DNA of 64,000 bases from Nitrospirota bacterium. GTDB lineage: Bacteria; Nitrospirota; UBA9217. The stretch is taken from the NCBI GenBank assembly GCA_029858565.1, contig JAOUEV010000004.1, positions 62,001 to 126,000 on the forward strand. The letters are read 5' to 3'. Both the position numbers and the translations under genes were made by a program. This document shows, piece by piece, positions 1 to 9,143 of the stretch (positions are counted from its first letter, which is position 1; every line of letters begins with the position of its first letter). The notes beneath the pieces were generated by a model, which saw only the letters and a program-made list of their open reading frames with translations, ran no database searches and was not told the origin of the DNA.

Positions 1-1312
1 CATCGACCACCGGATTCTCGACAATGGTCAGTATGGCCTCGTAGACATTCCCGCGGGGGACGAGTTGCAGGGACAGGTCGGAAAAAACGCCAATGCGGTA
101 CAGGTCAGCCAGCGCATGATCAATATCCACGCTGGTCCACTCCCGATGAACCTGCAGAGGGAAAGCGGCAAGGATCGCGGCCGCGTCCATGTGTTTATTT
201 CCCTGGACGGACAATCCTGCAATCGGATAGGGGCCGCCAGTCGATCTGCCGCCATTCTTTGCTGCCAGAATCTCTTTGATCATGGGAAGGGGGGCGCGAG
301 CGGCTTCTTCACCACGCCGCATGATCGCATCCATCCGGTCGAAATCGGTGAACGAAAAGCCTTCAGTGACCGGGGATATCAGAATATCGGCAAGCTTCGC
401 CTGGCGCTCCGTCTCTTTTCTGACGGGGATCGAAATCGACTGGCCCATGACCTCTACGAGCGAAGTCAGGCGTTCTCTCCGCTCAAGCGGCGATGATGCG
501 TCAACGGCGATCACGATATCTGCTCCCAGTGACCGGACAACGTCCACGGGAAGATTATTCACCAGGCCTCCGTCCACCATGAGCTTTCCATGAATCTCTA
601 CCGGGGGGAACAGGCCGGGAATCGCGGAGCTGGCGCGGATCGCGTCATGGAGCAGGCCTTTTCCTATCGCTCTGGCGTCGCCGGTCTCAAGGTCCGCGGC
701 CACTGCGCGAAAGGGGATGGAGAGACGGTCAAAATCCAAACCTGCCTGCAGTGATGGGGCCAGGGTATGTGTCATGAGCAGGTCCGTCAGCTTCTGGCCT
801 GCGGTCAGTCCCGGAGGAGCGACGAAGCGTCCGCCGATAAAGCTGAACTGGAGCAAATGACGGCTGCCGGCATCCTTCCGGTCCTGGGTCAGAAACACGC
901 GCGGCGGCGTATCCGTGAAAAGATCGTTCCAGTCGTTCTCGGTAAAGATCCTTTCGATCTCAACGGGAGAATACCCCGCCGCGGCGAAGCCGCCGATGAT
1001 GGCTCCCATGCTCGTTCCGGCTATGGCGTCCACAGCGATCCCCTCGCTCCTGAGCAGATTCAGTACGCCCAGCGAAGCTGCCGCCTTGGCGCCGCCGCCT
1101 GCCAGCGCCAGGCCGATCCGCGGCCTGCCTTTGAGATCAGGAGAAACCACGGTCCTGATGCCGCCGTATTTTAATTGATAGGAAGGAACGAATATCTTGG
1201 TGTCCCTGGTCCGGTCTGTAGGGGAGTTCGCGGGAACTGCGGCAGGGGCCGGAAGAGCTGCAAACACGATCAACGTGTGAACCAGCGCCGGCAAGAATCT
1301 GAGGCGGAACAT
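1..1312 (-). CDS. Patatin-like phospholipase with POTRA-like segment (C-terminus beyond window)
   Basis: The reverse strand is open from an ATG at 1312 to the left edge, giving 437 residues without a stop. A hydrophobic signal peptide covers about residues 1-25. The patatin fold is clear: oxyanion loop GGGAK near 72-76, nucleophile motif GTSMG with Ser near 101, and the catalytic Asp in a DGG motif near 246. The last ~70 visible residues (from about position 230 down to 1) read like a POTRA repeat, with a G-N-K turn and an IGVF..L pattern. Patatin followed by POTRA is the PlpD / type Vd autotransporter arrangement, in which an outer-membrane barrel follows; that part would lie outside this window. 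Expected role is a surface or secreted lipolytic acyl hydrolase. The start lacks a clear Shine-Dalgarno sequence. The patatin call is firm; the type Vd assignment is inference. Confidence 0.85.
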   Translation of the reverse strand, partial: MFRLRFLPALVHTLIVFAALPAPAAVPANSPTDRTRDTKIFVPSYQLKYGGIRTVVSPDLKGRPRIGLALAGGGAKAAASLGVLNLLRSEGIAVDAIAGTSMGAIIGGFAAAGYSPVEIERIFTENDWNDLFTDTPPRVFLTQDRKDAGSRHLLQFSFIGGRFVAPPGLTAGQKLTDLLMTHTLAPSLQAGLDFDRLSIPFRAVAADLETGDARAIGKGLLHDAIRASSAIPGLFPPVEIHGKLMVDGGLVNNLPVDVVRSLGADIVIAVDASSPLERRERLTSLVEVMGQSISIPVRKETERQAKLADILISPVTEGFSFTDFDRMDAIMRRGEEAARAPLPMIKEILAAKNGGRSTGGPYPIAGLSVQGNKHMDAAAILAAFPLQVHREWTSVDIDHALADLYRIGVFSDLSLQLVPRGNVYEAILTIVENPVVD

Positions 1313-1467
1313 GTTCTACTATACCACAGGCCCGGACCGGTATCTATGTGGTTGAAGCACTGCAGGATGGGGGCGCAGGTCGGTTGAAAAGATCGTATGA
1401 TGTATGAAAAAGGGCTCCGGAGATGATCCGGAGCCCGTACTGTTCCTGCTGCTGGAACGAAGCTGTC

Positions 1468-1719
1468 TTACTTGTCCTTTACTTCGATCTCCGCGGCGCG
1501 GGACTCGTACTTCACCGTGACCTTGGCGCCGACCTTCACGTCGCCTTTGATCTTGGTGTTGGCGTCCTTTGCCATTTCGAACTTCTCGCCGTTCTTGTCT
1601 ACCACGATCACGTTGTCCTTTACTTCCAGGACCTTGCCGGTGAACTGATAGGTCTTGCCGGCGAATGCAACCGATGCTACCAGGAACAAGGCAACTGCAA
1701 CCACTGCTGCGCGTTTCAT
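1468..1719 (-). CDS. Small secreted protein, OB-like beta-rich, unknown function
   Basis: An 83-residue protein starting at the ATG at 1719, which follows a strong Shine-Dalgarno sequence (AAGGAGG) at good spacing; an upstream in-frame start at 1776 lacks one. Residues 1-20 are a typical signal peptide ending VAFA. The mature part is short, lysine-rich and alternating polar/hydrophobic (KTYQFTGKVLEV, then DNVIVVDKNGEKFEM), suggesting a small beta-barrel of the DUF5666/OB type. I do not recognise a specific family. It is probably periplasmic. It stands alone between the patatin gene and the HerA-like ATPase gene on the same strand. Confidence 0.75.
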   Translation of the reverse strand: MKRAAVVAVALFLVASVAFAGKTYQFTGKVLEVKDNVIVVDKNGEKFEMAKDANTKIKGDVKVGAKVTVKYESRAAEIEVKDK

Positions 1720-1805
1720 AAGATACCTCCTTGCGGGGATGAAATGATAAGAAATATATCGCATGGCACTATGCATGTCAAGGGCAGCGCCCCCGTTCTA
1801 TACCG

Positions 1806-3269
1806 TCAACGCTTGCGTCCGCCTCCCAGGATGGATCCCAATACACCCCGGATGATTTGGCGGCCGATCTGGCTGCCGATGGCACGTGCGGCGCTCTTTG
1901 CCATGGCCCCGAGGATGTCGGCGGTCTCGGATTTTGGCTCGCGGCCTTTCCGCGGAGCATCGGCAGCACCGGCGGGCTGTTCCGCTCCGGCGCGTTCCTT
2001 CAGCTTTTCATAGGCCGACTCGCGGTCCACGTTCTTTTCGTAGTGTCCGAACAGGACCGACCCTTTGATGATTGCGGTCCGCTCGTCCGGGCTCAAGGGG
2101 GTCAGGCGGCTGCGGGGCGGGCAGATAAGCGCCCTCTCGACCGGCGTGGGGGATCCTTTTTCGTCCAGCACCGATACCAGCGCTTCGCCCACGCCGAGCT
2201 CCATGATCGCCGTTGCCGTGTCCAGGCCGGGCGAGGCGCGGAAGGTAGACGCCGCTGCTTTGACCGCTTTCTGGTCCCTGGGCGTGAAGGCGCGGAGCGC
2301 ATGCTGTACGCGGTTTCCGAGTTGGCCCAGGACCGTTTCCGGGATATCAAGGGGATTTTGGGTCACGAAATAGACGCCCACTCCCTTTGAACGGATCAGC
2401 CGCACGACCTGCTCGATCTTGTCCTGCAGCGCCCGGGGAGCGTCGGTGAAGAGCAGGTGGGCTTCGTCAAAAAAGAACACCAGCTTGGGCTTGTCCAGGT
2501 CGCCTGCTTCTGGAAGTGTCTCGAACAGCTCCGCCAGCATCCAGAGCAGGAAGGTCGCGTAGAGCGCCGGAGATTGCATTAGCTTGTCCGCGGCGAGAAC
2601 GTTCACGATGCCTTTTCCCGAACTGTCGTTCTGGATCAGGTCGCTCAGGTCCAGGGCCGGCTCCCCGAAGAACGCCGCGCCGCCCTGTTCCTCAAGGCCC
2701 AGCAGTCCCCGCTGGATCGCGCCGATGCTTGCAGCGGATATGTTGCCGTATTCAGTCTTGAAGGCAGCGGCATTCTCTCCCACGTACTGGGTCATGGCGC
2801 GGAGGTCCTTGAGGTCCAGGAGCAGGAGACCGCTGTCGTCGGCGATCTTGAAGATAATCGTCAGCACGCCGCTTTGGACGTCATTGAGGTTCAGGATGCG
2901 GGCAAGGAGCAGGGGGCCCATTTCCGAGATCGTCGTGCGCACAGGATGGCCCTGGCTGCCATAAACGTCCCAGAAGACCGTGGGCATCCCGCTGGGCGCG
3001 AAATCCTTGAGTTCCAGCTGCTTCGCCCGTTCCGCCGGCTCCGGCCTGTCGCCGCCCGGCAGTGCGATGCCGGAAAGGTCGCCTTTCACATCTGCCAGGA
3101 ACACCGGCACGCCGATGGCGCTGAACTGTTCCGCCATGACGCGAAGGGTGACGGTCTTTCCCGTACCCGTGGCGCCGGCTATCAGGCCATGCCGATTCGC
3201 CATCTTCGGCAGAATGCCGATCGGCTCTTTGCGTATGGCGATCATCAGGGGTTCGTTCTTCAGTGCCAT
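1806..3269 (-). CDS. HerA-like ATPase, DUF853 (YjgR) family
   Basis: A 487-residue protein with a Walker A motif GATGTGKT at residues 32-39 and a Walker B-like stretch ([12 protein letters not shown]) in the middle. Its length and motifs match the DUF853/YjgR group of HerA-FtsK superfamily ATPases, usually described as DNA-translocase-like NTPases of poorly known role. The C-terminus is Gly/Arg/Lys-rich and ends GGGRKR, as usual in this family. It is cytosolic. The start at 3269 follows AAGGAG about ten bases upstream. The gene appears monocistronic; the next gene upstream on this strand, the lipoprotein gene, ends 118 bp away. Family call is confident, cellular function is not established. 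Confidence 0.88.
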   Translation of the reverse strand: MALKNEPLMIAIRKEPIGILPKMANRHGLIAGATGTGKTVTLRVMAEQFSAIGVPVFLADVKGDLSGIALPGGDRPEPAERAKQLELKDFAPSGMPTVFWDVYGSQGHPVRTTISEMGPLLLARILNLNDVQSGVLTIIFKIADDSGLLLLDLKDLRAMTQYVGENAAAFKTEYGNISAASIGAIQRGLLGLEEQGGAAFFGEPALDLSDLIQNDSSGKGIVNVLAADKLMQSPALYATFLLWMLAELFETLPEAGDLDKPKLVFFFDEAHLLFTDAPRALQDKIEQVVRLIRSKGVGVYFVTQNPLDIPETVLGQLGNRVQHALRAFTPRDQKAVKAAASTFRASPGLDTATAIMELGVGEALVSVLDEKGSPTPVERALICPPRSRLTPLSPDERTAIIKGSVLFGHYEKNVDRESAYEKLKERAGAEQPAGAADAPRKGREPKSETADILGAMAKSAARAIGSQIGRQIIRGVLGSILGGGRKR

Positions 3270-3386
3270 GTGCAGCTCCTTAATCCAGGACGTTATTCAG
3301 CAGGGATGCATAATTCCACAGCGTACGATCTATTTCAAGGGCATTCTCCGATGCTTTCAACAACGCCGAAAAAAGGGCGGACCGCT

Positions 3387-3941
3387 TCAGTGGCTGCCCG
3401 GTGATCCGGGAACATCAGGGAAAGCCTCTTTCAACTCCAGCAGCGGAGCAAGTCTGATATAGACGGTGATCACGCCGTGTAACAGTGAGTATTGAATCTG
3501 CACAGCTTCTTCGGTCCCGAGCTCATAGTAAGCATAAAGAGGAAGCATTTCATATCCAGCTGTCTCTCCGGCCGGCCCCAGGATCCGGCGGATACGGGTG
3601 CTGTTCACGGTCCGCATGCCGCAGCGCAGGAACCGGTCAGCCTGCTCAACAGCGCGGTCAAAAGTCTGGGGAACCGTTATCCTGTAGGAACTTTCCGGTG
3701 CATACAGATTGAAACGAAACGGTGCTTGTTCGCTGACGATGAGAGCCATATTTTCCAGGTCATCTGCATGATGGCATCCGTAGAGATAGAGGCGATACCT
3801 GCCTTCCGGAACCGCTATCCCCGTTGTCGAGGTGCTGAGACGTGTTCCTGCAGCGCAACCGGTGATCCCCGCCATGATCAACAGGATAGGCACGATGATG
3901 CCGGGAAGAAAACGCCTTGATGCCGCAGCGTGGTCCATCAT
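3387..3941 (-). CDS. Putative lipoprotein of unknown function
   Basis: A 184-residue protein. The ATG at 3941 is preferred because AAGGAGG lies just upstream; a longer in-frame start at 4001 has no ribosome site. A hydrophobic segment ends in the lipobox ITGC near residue 30, predicting a lipid-anchored periplasmic or outer-membrane protein. The mature part mixes beta-strand-like stretches (YRLYLYGCHHADDLENMALIV) with no motif I recognise. Two cysteines beyond the lipobox could form a disulfide. It diverges from the outer-membrane protein gene at 4099, so the two may share the intervening promoter region. Confidence 0.7.
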   Translation of the reverse strand: MMDHAAASRRFLPGIIVPILLIMAGITGCAAGTRLSTSTTGIAVPEGRYRLYLYGCHHADDLENMALIVSEQAPFRFNLYAPESSYRITVPQTFDRAVEQADRFLRCGMRTVNSTRIRRILGPAGETAGYEMLPLYAYYELGTEEAVQIQYSLLHGVITVYIRLAPLLELKEAFPDVPGSPGSH

Positions 3942-4098
3942 ATGCCTCCTTGCGCCGGCTGTCGGCCGGCAAGAGAACGAGTTTGCGATGACGCTTGACA
4001 AGGGGACGAGCGTTGCTTATCCTCTTACCAGAGGTGCTTCTGCCATTTCGCGATCCAGACCAGGGCAGAACTTGGCCGCATAATCCCCAGACAATGGA

Positions 4099-5490
4099 AT
4101 GCCTGTGACTTTGTCCCCAAGAATAGCCGCGCCGATCATCATAAACCGTGCCGCCGTGGTACTGGTCGTATTGTTGTGTCTTGGTGTCCGCTCATCGCAC
4201 GGTGAAGTTCCTGAATTGTTACCGAAACCATTGGCTGCGGAGCCGGTCGCACAACCGCAGGAAGCACCTTTGCAGCCGGTTCTCCCGTTAGGTCCTGACG
4301 ATAATCCCGATGTCCAACCTCAGGTGACCGTGCCTGCTGTGACAACGTCTTCCGGATCGCTCGAACCGACAACTGAGCAGTCTGCGGAGGAGCAGGAACC
4401 ATCCCTCTCACCGGGACATTCGCTCTCCGCGGTTTGGAGCGCGGTCACATCGACCGGCGGTCAAAGGCAAGACAGCGTGATCCCGCTGCGTCCCGAAGAG
4501 GAAGCACCTGGGGAGCTCCTTCCCGGCGGTCAGAGCCTGCTGCCCGGAGAGGGCTCTACGCTGCCCGCGACCATTCTGCCGGAAATGACGCCATTGCAGC
4601 GGCCCGGCGAGGAAACGGACTTCATGGATATTCTGCATGAGAGGATCTCCTATGGATTCCTGTCAACAGCCACCTGGCTGGACTCTTTTTTCGGAGATGA
4701 ACGCTACGATGTAGAGGATAACCGGTCTCGATTCAAGTTCCGGTACATCGCGTTCCGCGAGGACGAGAGAAGAACGGAGTACCGGCCGGAGATCGATTTT
4801 CGTCTTGCGCTGCCCCAGCTGAAGAAGAAGACCTATCTCATGATCACCGGGGATCCCAACGAGGACATCGTAATGTCATCATCGCCTGCGGTGGCGCAGG
4901 GGAGTCCGATCGCAAAGCCCGAGGACCGAAATATGACAGCAGCTCTCCAGTACTTTTTCCGGTCGACAGAACGGCGAAGCTACAGCGTCATGAGCGGGGC
5001 CAAATTTCATAATGGCAGGCCGATCCTGTTCCTTGGTCCGCGGGCGAGATATCTCCGGCATCTGGCTTCCTGGGACCTCCGCTTCACGGAAGAGGTCCTC
5101 TGGTACAACGACAGAGGATGGCAGTCGCGCACCCGGTTGGACCTCGAACGCCCGTTTGGCGGACTCTTCTTTCGTACGAGCTGGCAGGGGGTCTGGAACG
5201 AGGACAAGTACGGATATCCGCACAGTCTGGCCTTCTCCCTCTTGCAGCCATTGGACAGAAACCGCGCTGTATCGTACGAATGGGTGAACAGTTTTCAGAC
5301 ATGGCCGACAAAGGAACTGGACGAGGTTCTCTTCGTTTTCCGGTATCGACAGCGGATCTGGCGGGACTGGCTCTATCTGGAGATCGCGCCGCAGGAACGG
5401 TATCCCCGTGACAGGAGCTTCCATGAGACGCCGGGGATCATGTTCAAACTGGAGATGATCGTCGGCGATTACCGGTCCTTTATTTTCTAG
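4099..5490 (+). CDS. Putative outer-membrane beta-barrel protein with Pro/Glu-rich N-terminal linker
   Basis: A 463-residue protein of unrecognised family. Residues about 12-35 form a signal peptide. Residues about 36-175 are low-complexity and rich in Pro, Glu, Gln and Ser, probably a disordered linker. From about 180 to the end there are alternating amphipathic strands rich in Arg/Tyr/Trp/Phe, and the chain ends RSFIF with an aromatic last residue, the usual signature recognised by the BAM machinery. I infer an outer-membrane barrel with a long periplasmic linker. The start lacks a good Shine-Dalgarno sequence and could lie slightly downstream. It converges with the diguanylate cyclase gene, 15 bp apart. 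Confidence 0.7.
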   Translation: MPVTLSPRIAAPIIINRAAVVLVVLLCLGVRSSHGEVPELLPKPLAAEPVAQPQEAPLQPVLPLGPDDNPDVQPQVTVPAVTTSSGSLEPTTEQSAEEQEPSLSPGHSLSAVWSAVTSTGGQRQDSVIPLRPEEEAPGELLPGGQSLLPGEGSTLPATILPEMTPLQRPGEETDFMDILHERISYGFLSTATWLDSFFGDERYDVEDNRSRFKFRYIAFREDERRTEYRPEIDFRLALPQLKKKTYLMITGDPNEDIVMSSSPAVAQGSPIAKPEDRNMTAALQYFFRSTERRSYSVMSGAKFHNGRPILFLGPRARYLRHLASWDLRFTEEVLWYNDRGWQSRTRLDLERPFGGLFFRTSWQGVWNEDKYGYPHSLAFSLLQPLDRNRAVSYEWVNSFQTWPTKELDEVLFVFRYRQRIWRDWLYLEIAPQERYPRDRSFHETPGIMFKLEMIVGDYRSFIF

Positions 5491-5505
5491 CCATCCTGAC
5501 CGCGA

Positions 5506-6786
5506 TCAAAGGGTGATGACGCGGTCGCGGCCCTGCTGCTTTGCCTGGTACAGGGCGTCGTCGGCGCGGATCAGCAGGGAGTTCATCTTGCCGTCGTGTT
5601 CTCCCAGGGAGGTGACTCCCGCGCTGATGGTCATCTTGACCTTGTGCGCATGGTTCGCGATTGTTCGTCCCTTGATACGGTCCCGGATGCGCTCGGCAAG
5701 GGCTGCTGCGTCGTCAAGCGAGGATCCGGGCGACGCTATGAGGAACTCCTCTCCGCCGATCCTTCCCAACAGGTCATAGGCCCGAAGGCTCTTCTCCATT
5801 TCCTGCGCAACTGCTTTCAGCACTTGGTCGCCGAACACGTGGCCGTAGTTGTCGTTCACCCGCTTGAAATGGTCGATATCGAGGATCATCACCGACAGGG
5901 GAGTGCCCGCCCGCACCGCGCGCTGGTATTCCTTTTCCAGCTGTTCCATGATGAAACGCCGGTTCCTGAGACCGGTCAGCTCATCGGTGACCGCGAGCAG
6001 CTTGAGGCGTCGCTGCACTTCATCGAGTTTCACGAAGAGCTTCCAGGTCAGAAAGTACAGGATCGCCAGGAGCAGGCCGACGGCTATCAGAAAATCCATG
6101 ACCTTTTGCGTTGCGTTCCTGCGCATCTGCTGCAGCAGGTCTGACGCGGGGATCATGATGCTCACGGCGCCGCGGATGTCGCCTTCTTTGTAGCCCTGCT
6201 TCGCATGGCATTGCAGACAGGGCTTTTCCACCTTCAGGGGATGGATGAACCGGAAGAGCGGGTCCGGCCTGTCACGGTCGATCGCCCAATGGCTAGACGA
6301 GCCTCGTTCGAATTGGAGCAGAGCGTCGTATTCAAAAGCATCGGGTTTATTGTCCGGATTCAGCGGTTTCATGCTGATCATGTGGAACCGGACCAGGTCT
6401 CCACTCGAAGTGATCTCAGATATCTCCCGCGTCATGATCGCAGGATTCTTGAGCGTCAGGACCCGTCCGTCGGACGTGCGGATGTCAGGTTCGTTCCCTG
6501 CGTCCCGGAGATGGGGGGTGGGCCGGTCGACCGGTTTTTTTACCACGTATACGCCGCCATAGGCCGCGTTCCAGTGGCGGGCGATGATAATGAGATTGGC
6601 AAAGGATTCGGCCTCGTGGCGCATGGTCTGGACAAGCAGGTGGTTGACGGTACGGTAGCGGTTGAAGGAGATGAACGCGAGGACGAGGATCACAGCAAAA
6701 CTGATGCTGATAAAGAATACCCGGGCATCCTTGTAGGATCGGAACAGCTTAGGCCATGTTGATAAAGGCATAGGTCTTCCGGTCAT
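5506..6786 (-). CDS. Diguanylate cyclase with DUF3365 haem-type periplasmic sensor
   Basis: A 426-residue inner-membrane signalling protein. An N-terminal membrane helix (about 22-42) is followed by a periplasmic DUF3365 (Tll0287-like) domain with a CLQCH haem-c attachment motif near residue 190, a second helix (about 232-252) and a C-terminal GGDEF domain. The active-site motif is GGEEF near 345, and an RAYD sequence five residues before it matches the inhibitory I-site RxxD. It should therefore make cyclic di-GMP in response to redox state or a gas ligand at the haem, with product feedback. The start may instead be the Met at 6771; both have imperfect ribosome sites. Confidence 0.9.
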   Translation of the reverse strand: MTGRPMPLSTWPKLFRSYKDARVFFISISFAVILVLAFISFNRYRTVNHLLVQTMRHEAESFANLIIIARHWNAAYGGVYVVKKPVDRPTPHLRDAGNEPDIRTSDGRVLTLKNPAIMTREISEITSSGDLVRFHMISMKPLNPDNKPDAFEYDALLQFERGSSSHWAIDRDRPDPLFRFIHPLKVEKPCLQCHAKQGYKEGDIRGAVSIMIPASDLLQQMRRNATQKVMDFLIAVGLLLAILYFLTWKLFVKLDEVQRRLKLLAVTDELTGLRNRRFIMEQLEKEYQRAVRAGTPLSVMILDIDHFKRVNDNYGHVFGDQVLKAVAQEMEKSLRAYDLLGRIGGEEFLIASPGSSLDDAAALAERIRDRIKGRTIANHAHKVKMTISAGVTSLGEHDGKMNSLLIRADDALYQAKQQGRDRVITL

Positions 6787-6883
6787 CGCCTCCGGTCATA
6801 AGTGAGATCGGCCGGGGAGGGCTCAGGGGCTGTTCAGCACAACGGATAAAGCGCCTGCCCGCCTTCATATCAATTGTAGCACA

Positions 6884-7516
6884 TTATTCTTTGGTGTCGG
6901 AGCGGCCGGCAAGAAGGCGGACGCCGGCGAGAAAGTGGTCGCGGTCACCTTCGTCGTGCAGGGCAAGGACCTCCCGCCGCAGGTCGAGGAAACGGGAGTG
7001 CCCCTGGCGTCGGGTTTCATCGATGCTGGACCAATCCCGCTTTTCCCGGAAGAGCGCAGCGGCATCCCGTATTCCCGAGAAGAGCAGCCTTCGGTATCCT
7101 TCCTGGAGGCCGGTGTAGAGGGCCAGTGCGCCGGCGTCCCTTGAATTGACGATGTAGGTCAGGGGGCCGCTGTCCGATGTATCGGCAATGAGGTCCTGAA
7201 CTGCGCGCAGGAAGTGTTCCGCGCCCCGGTCGTCAACTTTGGCAATGATATCCTTCCAGGTCAGCATGGACTCGCGCGATTCAGCCAGTTCATGCCTCAG
7301 CGTCTGAGTTTTCAACTCGGGCCAGCGCGCCTCCTTGGCGGAGATCCAGAGACTGATATCGCCGCGGCGTACCGGCGACCAGGGATCAAGACCCTGCTCG
7401 GCACGATAGAGGTCACGGTATCGCATCAGCAGCCCGCAGATGGAGAAATATCCCCAAAAATGAGCGTCGGAAATATCGCAGTTGTTCTTTACATCCTGAA
7501 GAAAGGTGACTTCCAT
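6884..7516 (-). CDS. Conserved hypothetical protein, predicted cytosolic and helical
   Basis: A 210-residue, charged, largely helical protein without signal peptide or membrane segments. The N-terminal half contains an aromatic stretch (AHFWGYFSICGLLMRYRDLYR). It resembles uncharacterised proteins of anaerobic deltaproteobacteria (the group some databases name after Syntrophobacter Sfum_1244), but I give that resemblance low weight. No catalytic motif is visible. It is on the same strand as norCB and the diguanylate cyclase, but a terminator separates it from norB. No strong Shine-Dalgarno sequence is seen before the ATG at 7516. Confidence 0.65.
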   Translation of the reverse strand: MEVTFLQDVKNNCDISDAHFWGYFSICGLLMRYRDLYRAEQGLDPWSPVRRGDISLWISAKEARWPELKTQTLRHELAESRESMLTWKDIIAKVDDRGAEHFLRAVQDLIADTSDSGPLTYIVNSRDAGALALYTGLQEGYRRLLFSGIRDAAALFREKRDWSSIDETRRQGHSRFLDLRREVLALHDEGDRDHFLAGVRLLAGRSDTKE

Positions 7517-7697
7517 TGATTTGGGTCGGGGATGAGCTTGTATCAGGCAGTTGTATTATTCCCCAAGAATGAGAAAAAGTAAACTGGAATCACTGCAGAC
7601 CTGAATAGGTAGGCCTGAAGGATGGATCAGCGGGGCGTAGCCTGTGAATATGGAAGTTCTGAGGTTGAATGATCCGGGCCCGGATTAGGCAACTGGT

Positions 7698-7730
7698 AAA
7701 AAAAGAGGACAGCCAGTCGGCTGTCCTCTT
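7698..7730 (-). terminator. Rho-independent terminator of norCB
   Basis: A perfect 12-bp stem (arms 7703-7714 and 7719-7730) with a 4-base loop is followed on the minus strand by a run of seven T residues (7704 down to 7698). It lies 28 bp beyond the norB stop codon and should end the norC-norB transcript. Confidence 0.9.
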
Positions 7731-7757
7731 GGAGTTCATGCGCTGTTGCCGCACCGG

Positions 7758-9131
7758 CTATGTTTTCTGCAATCCCTGGTCTTTGCCGAGCCGGAAGTAG
7801 TCATACACGAAGATCAGCGTGCCGACCAGGAAACCGACTCCGAATATGGCGCGGATGATCCAGAACCAGAGGTTGTAGTTCGCCTTGACCGCCACGTAGT
7901 CGAGGCCCATAAGGCGCTCCATGTAGACCTGGACCATGCCCGCGCCGGTGATGGTGAGCACGATGAATACCATGGAAATGGTCATCCACCAGAAGGCCTG
8001 GTAGGCCCGTGAAGTTTTGAATTCCTTCACGCCGCGCATCGACGGCAGGGTCACGTAGATCATGGCCATGATCAGCAGCACATAGGCGCCGTAGAAGGCC
8101 AGGTGGCCGTGGGCCGTGGTGATCTGCGTGCCGTGGGTCCACTGGTTCACCTGCGGCAGCGTGTGGATCACGCCCCAGAGGCCCGCTCCCACGAAATTGA
8201 AGATGGCGTGGGCCACGGTGTAGAAGAGACCGACCTTGTTCGTCACATTGCGCGCCTCTCTGGTGGTCCGGAAAGCGTCCCACACCATGAGGAGCAGCGG
8301 CACCGGTTCGAGGGAACTGAAGAAGCCGCCCACCCACCACCAGTACTTGGGCGTGCCGATGAAGTAGTAATGATGGCCCGTGCCGAGTATGCCGGTGAAG
8401 AGCACCAGGCCGACTTCGATGTACATCCATTTTTCGAGCACTTCACGCTTCGCGCCGATGGTCTTCATCAGCATGAAGGCGAGCAGCGCGCCGGCGATCA
8501 CTTCCCAGGAGCCTTCCACCCAGAGGTGGATCACCCACCACCACCAGAACTGGTCCTTCACCATGTTCTTGGAGTAGAACATGCCGGGAAGATACATGAG
8601 CGCCAGGAACACGAGGCCCGTAAGCAGCACCCCCTGAATGGCCGTCCATTTTTTTGTCTTCAGCATGGTCATGAACATGTTGAAGAGGAAGAGCAGGACC
8701 GAGACCACGATCAGCACGTCGGCCCAGCGGGGCGCTTCAATGTACTCGCGGCCTTCGTTCAGCACCAGGGTGCCGAGAACGGAAATGTTCGCCTGGGGGA
8801 AGATGCCCATCACAATGTAGCCGACCACCACGGCGGTCACGGCCACGACGGTCGCCCAGAACTGGAACAGGGCAATGGGATAGTTCCAGAGCTCGGTCTC
8901 CGATTCCTCGGGCACCACGTAATAGGTGGCTCCCATGAGTCCGGCGAGCAGCCAGACCACCAGGGCGTTGATATGGAGCGTCCGGATGGTTGCGAAGCTC
9001 AGAATGGCTATGTCGGGTTTGAGGAACTGGATCGCGGCGACAAGGCCCACCAGCACCTGCACCGCGAACAGGATGATCGCGAAGGTATAGAAATATTGCG
9101 CTATCTTTTGACTTTGATACTTTATGGTCAT
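7758..9131 (-). CDS. norB: Nitric oxide reductase large subunit NorB (cNOR type)
   Basis: A 457-residue, 12-helix integral membrane subunit that reduces two NO to N2O at a haem b3/FeB centre. Ligand positions are intact: His53 and His343 for low-spin haem, His341 for haem b3, and His202, His253 and His254 plus Glu206 for FeB. The conserved Glu210 and Glu275 of the proton/FeB region are also present. The absence of a long N-terminal extension marks the cytochrome c-dependent cNOR type rather than the quinol-dependent qNOR. The gene follows norC by 12 bp and starts after AAGGAGG. No norD or norQ maturation gene is next to it. Confidence 0.96.
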   Translation of the reverse strand: MTIKYQSQKIAQYFYTFAIILFAVQVLVGLVAAIQFLKPDIAILSFATIRTLHINALVVWLLAGLMGATYYVVPEESETELWNYPIALFQFWATVVAVTAVVVGYIVMGIFPQANISVLGTLVLNEGREYIEAPRWADVLIVVSVLLFLFNMFMTMLKTKKWTAIQGVLLTGLVFLALMYLPGMFYSKNMVKDQFWWWWVIHLWVEGSWEVIAGALLAFMLMKTIGAKREVLEKWMYIEVGLVLFTGILGTGHHYYFIGTPKYWWWVGGFFSSLEPVPLLLMVWDAFRTTREARNVTNKVGLFYTVAHAIFNFVGAGLWGVIHTLPQVNQWTHGTQITTAHGHLAFYGAYVLLIMAMIYVTLPSMRGVKEFKTSRAYQAFWWMTISMVFIVLTITGAGMVQVYMERLMGLDYVAVKANYNLWFWIIRAIFGVGFLVGTLIFVYDYFRLGKDQGLQKT

Positions 9132-9143
9132 GGCATCGCCTCC

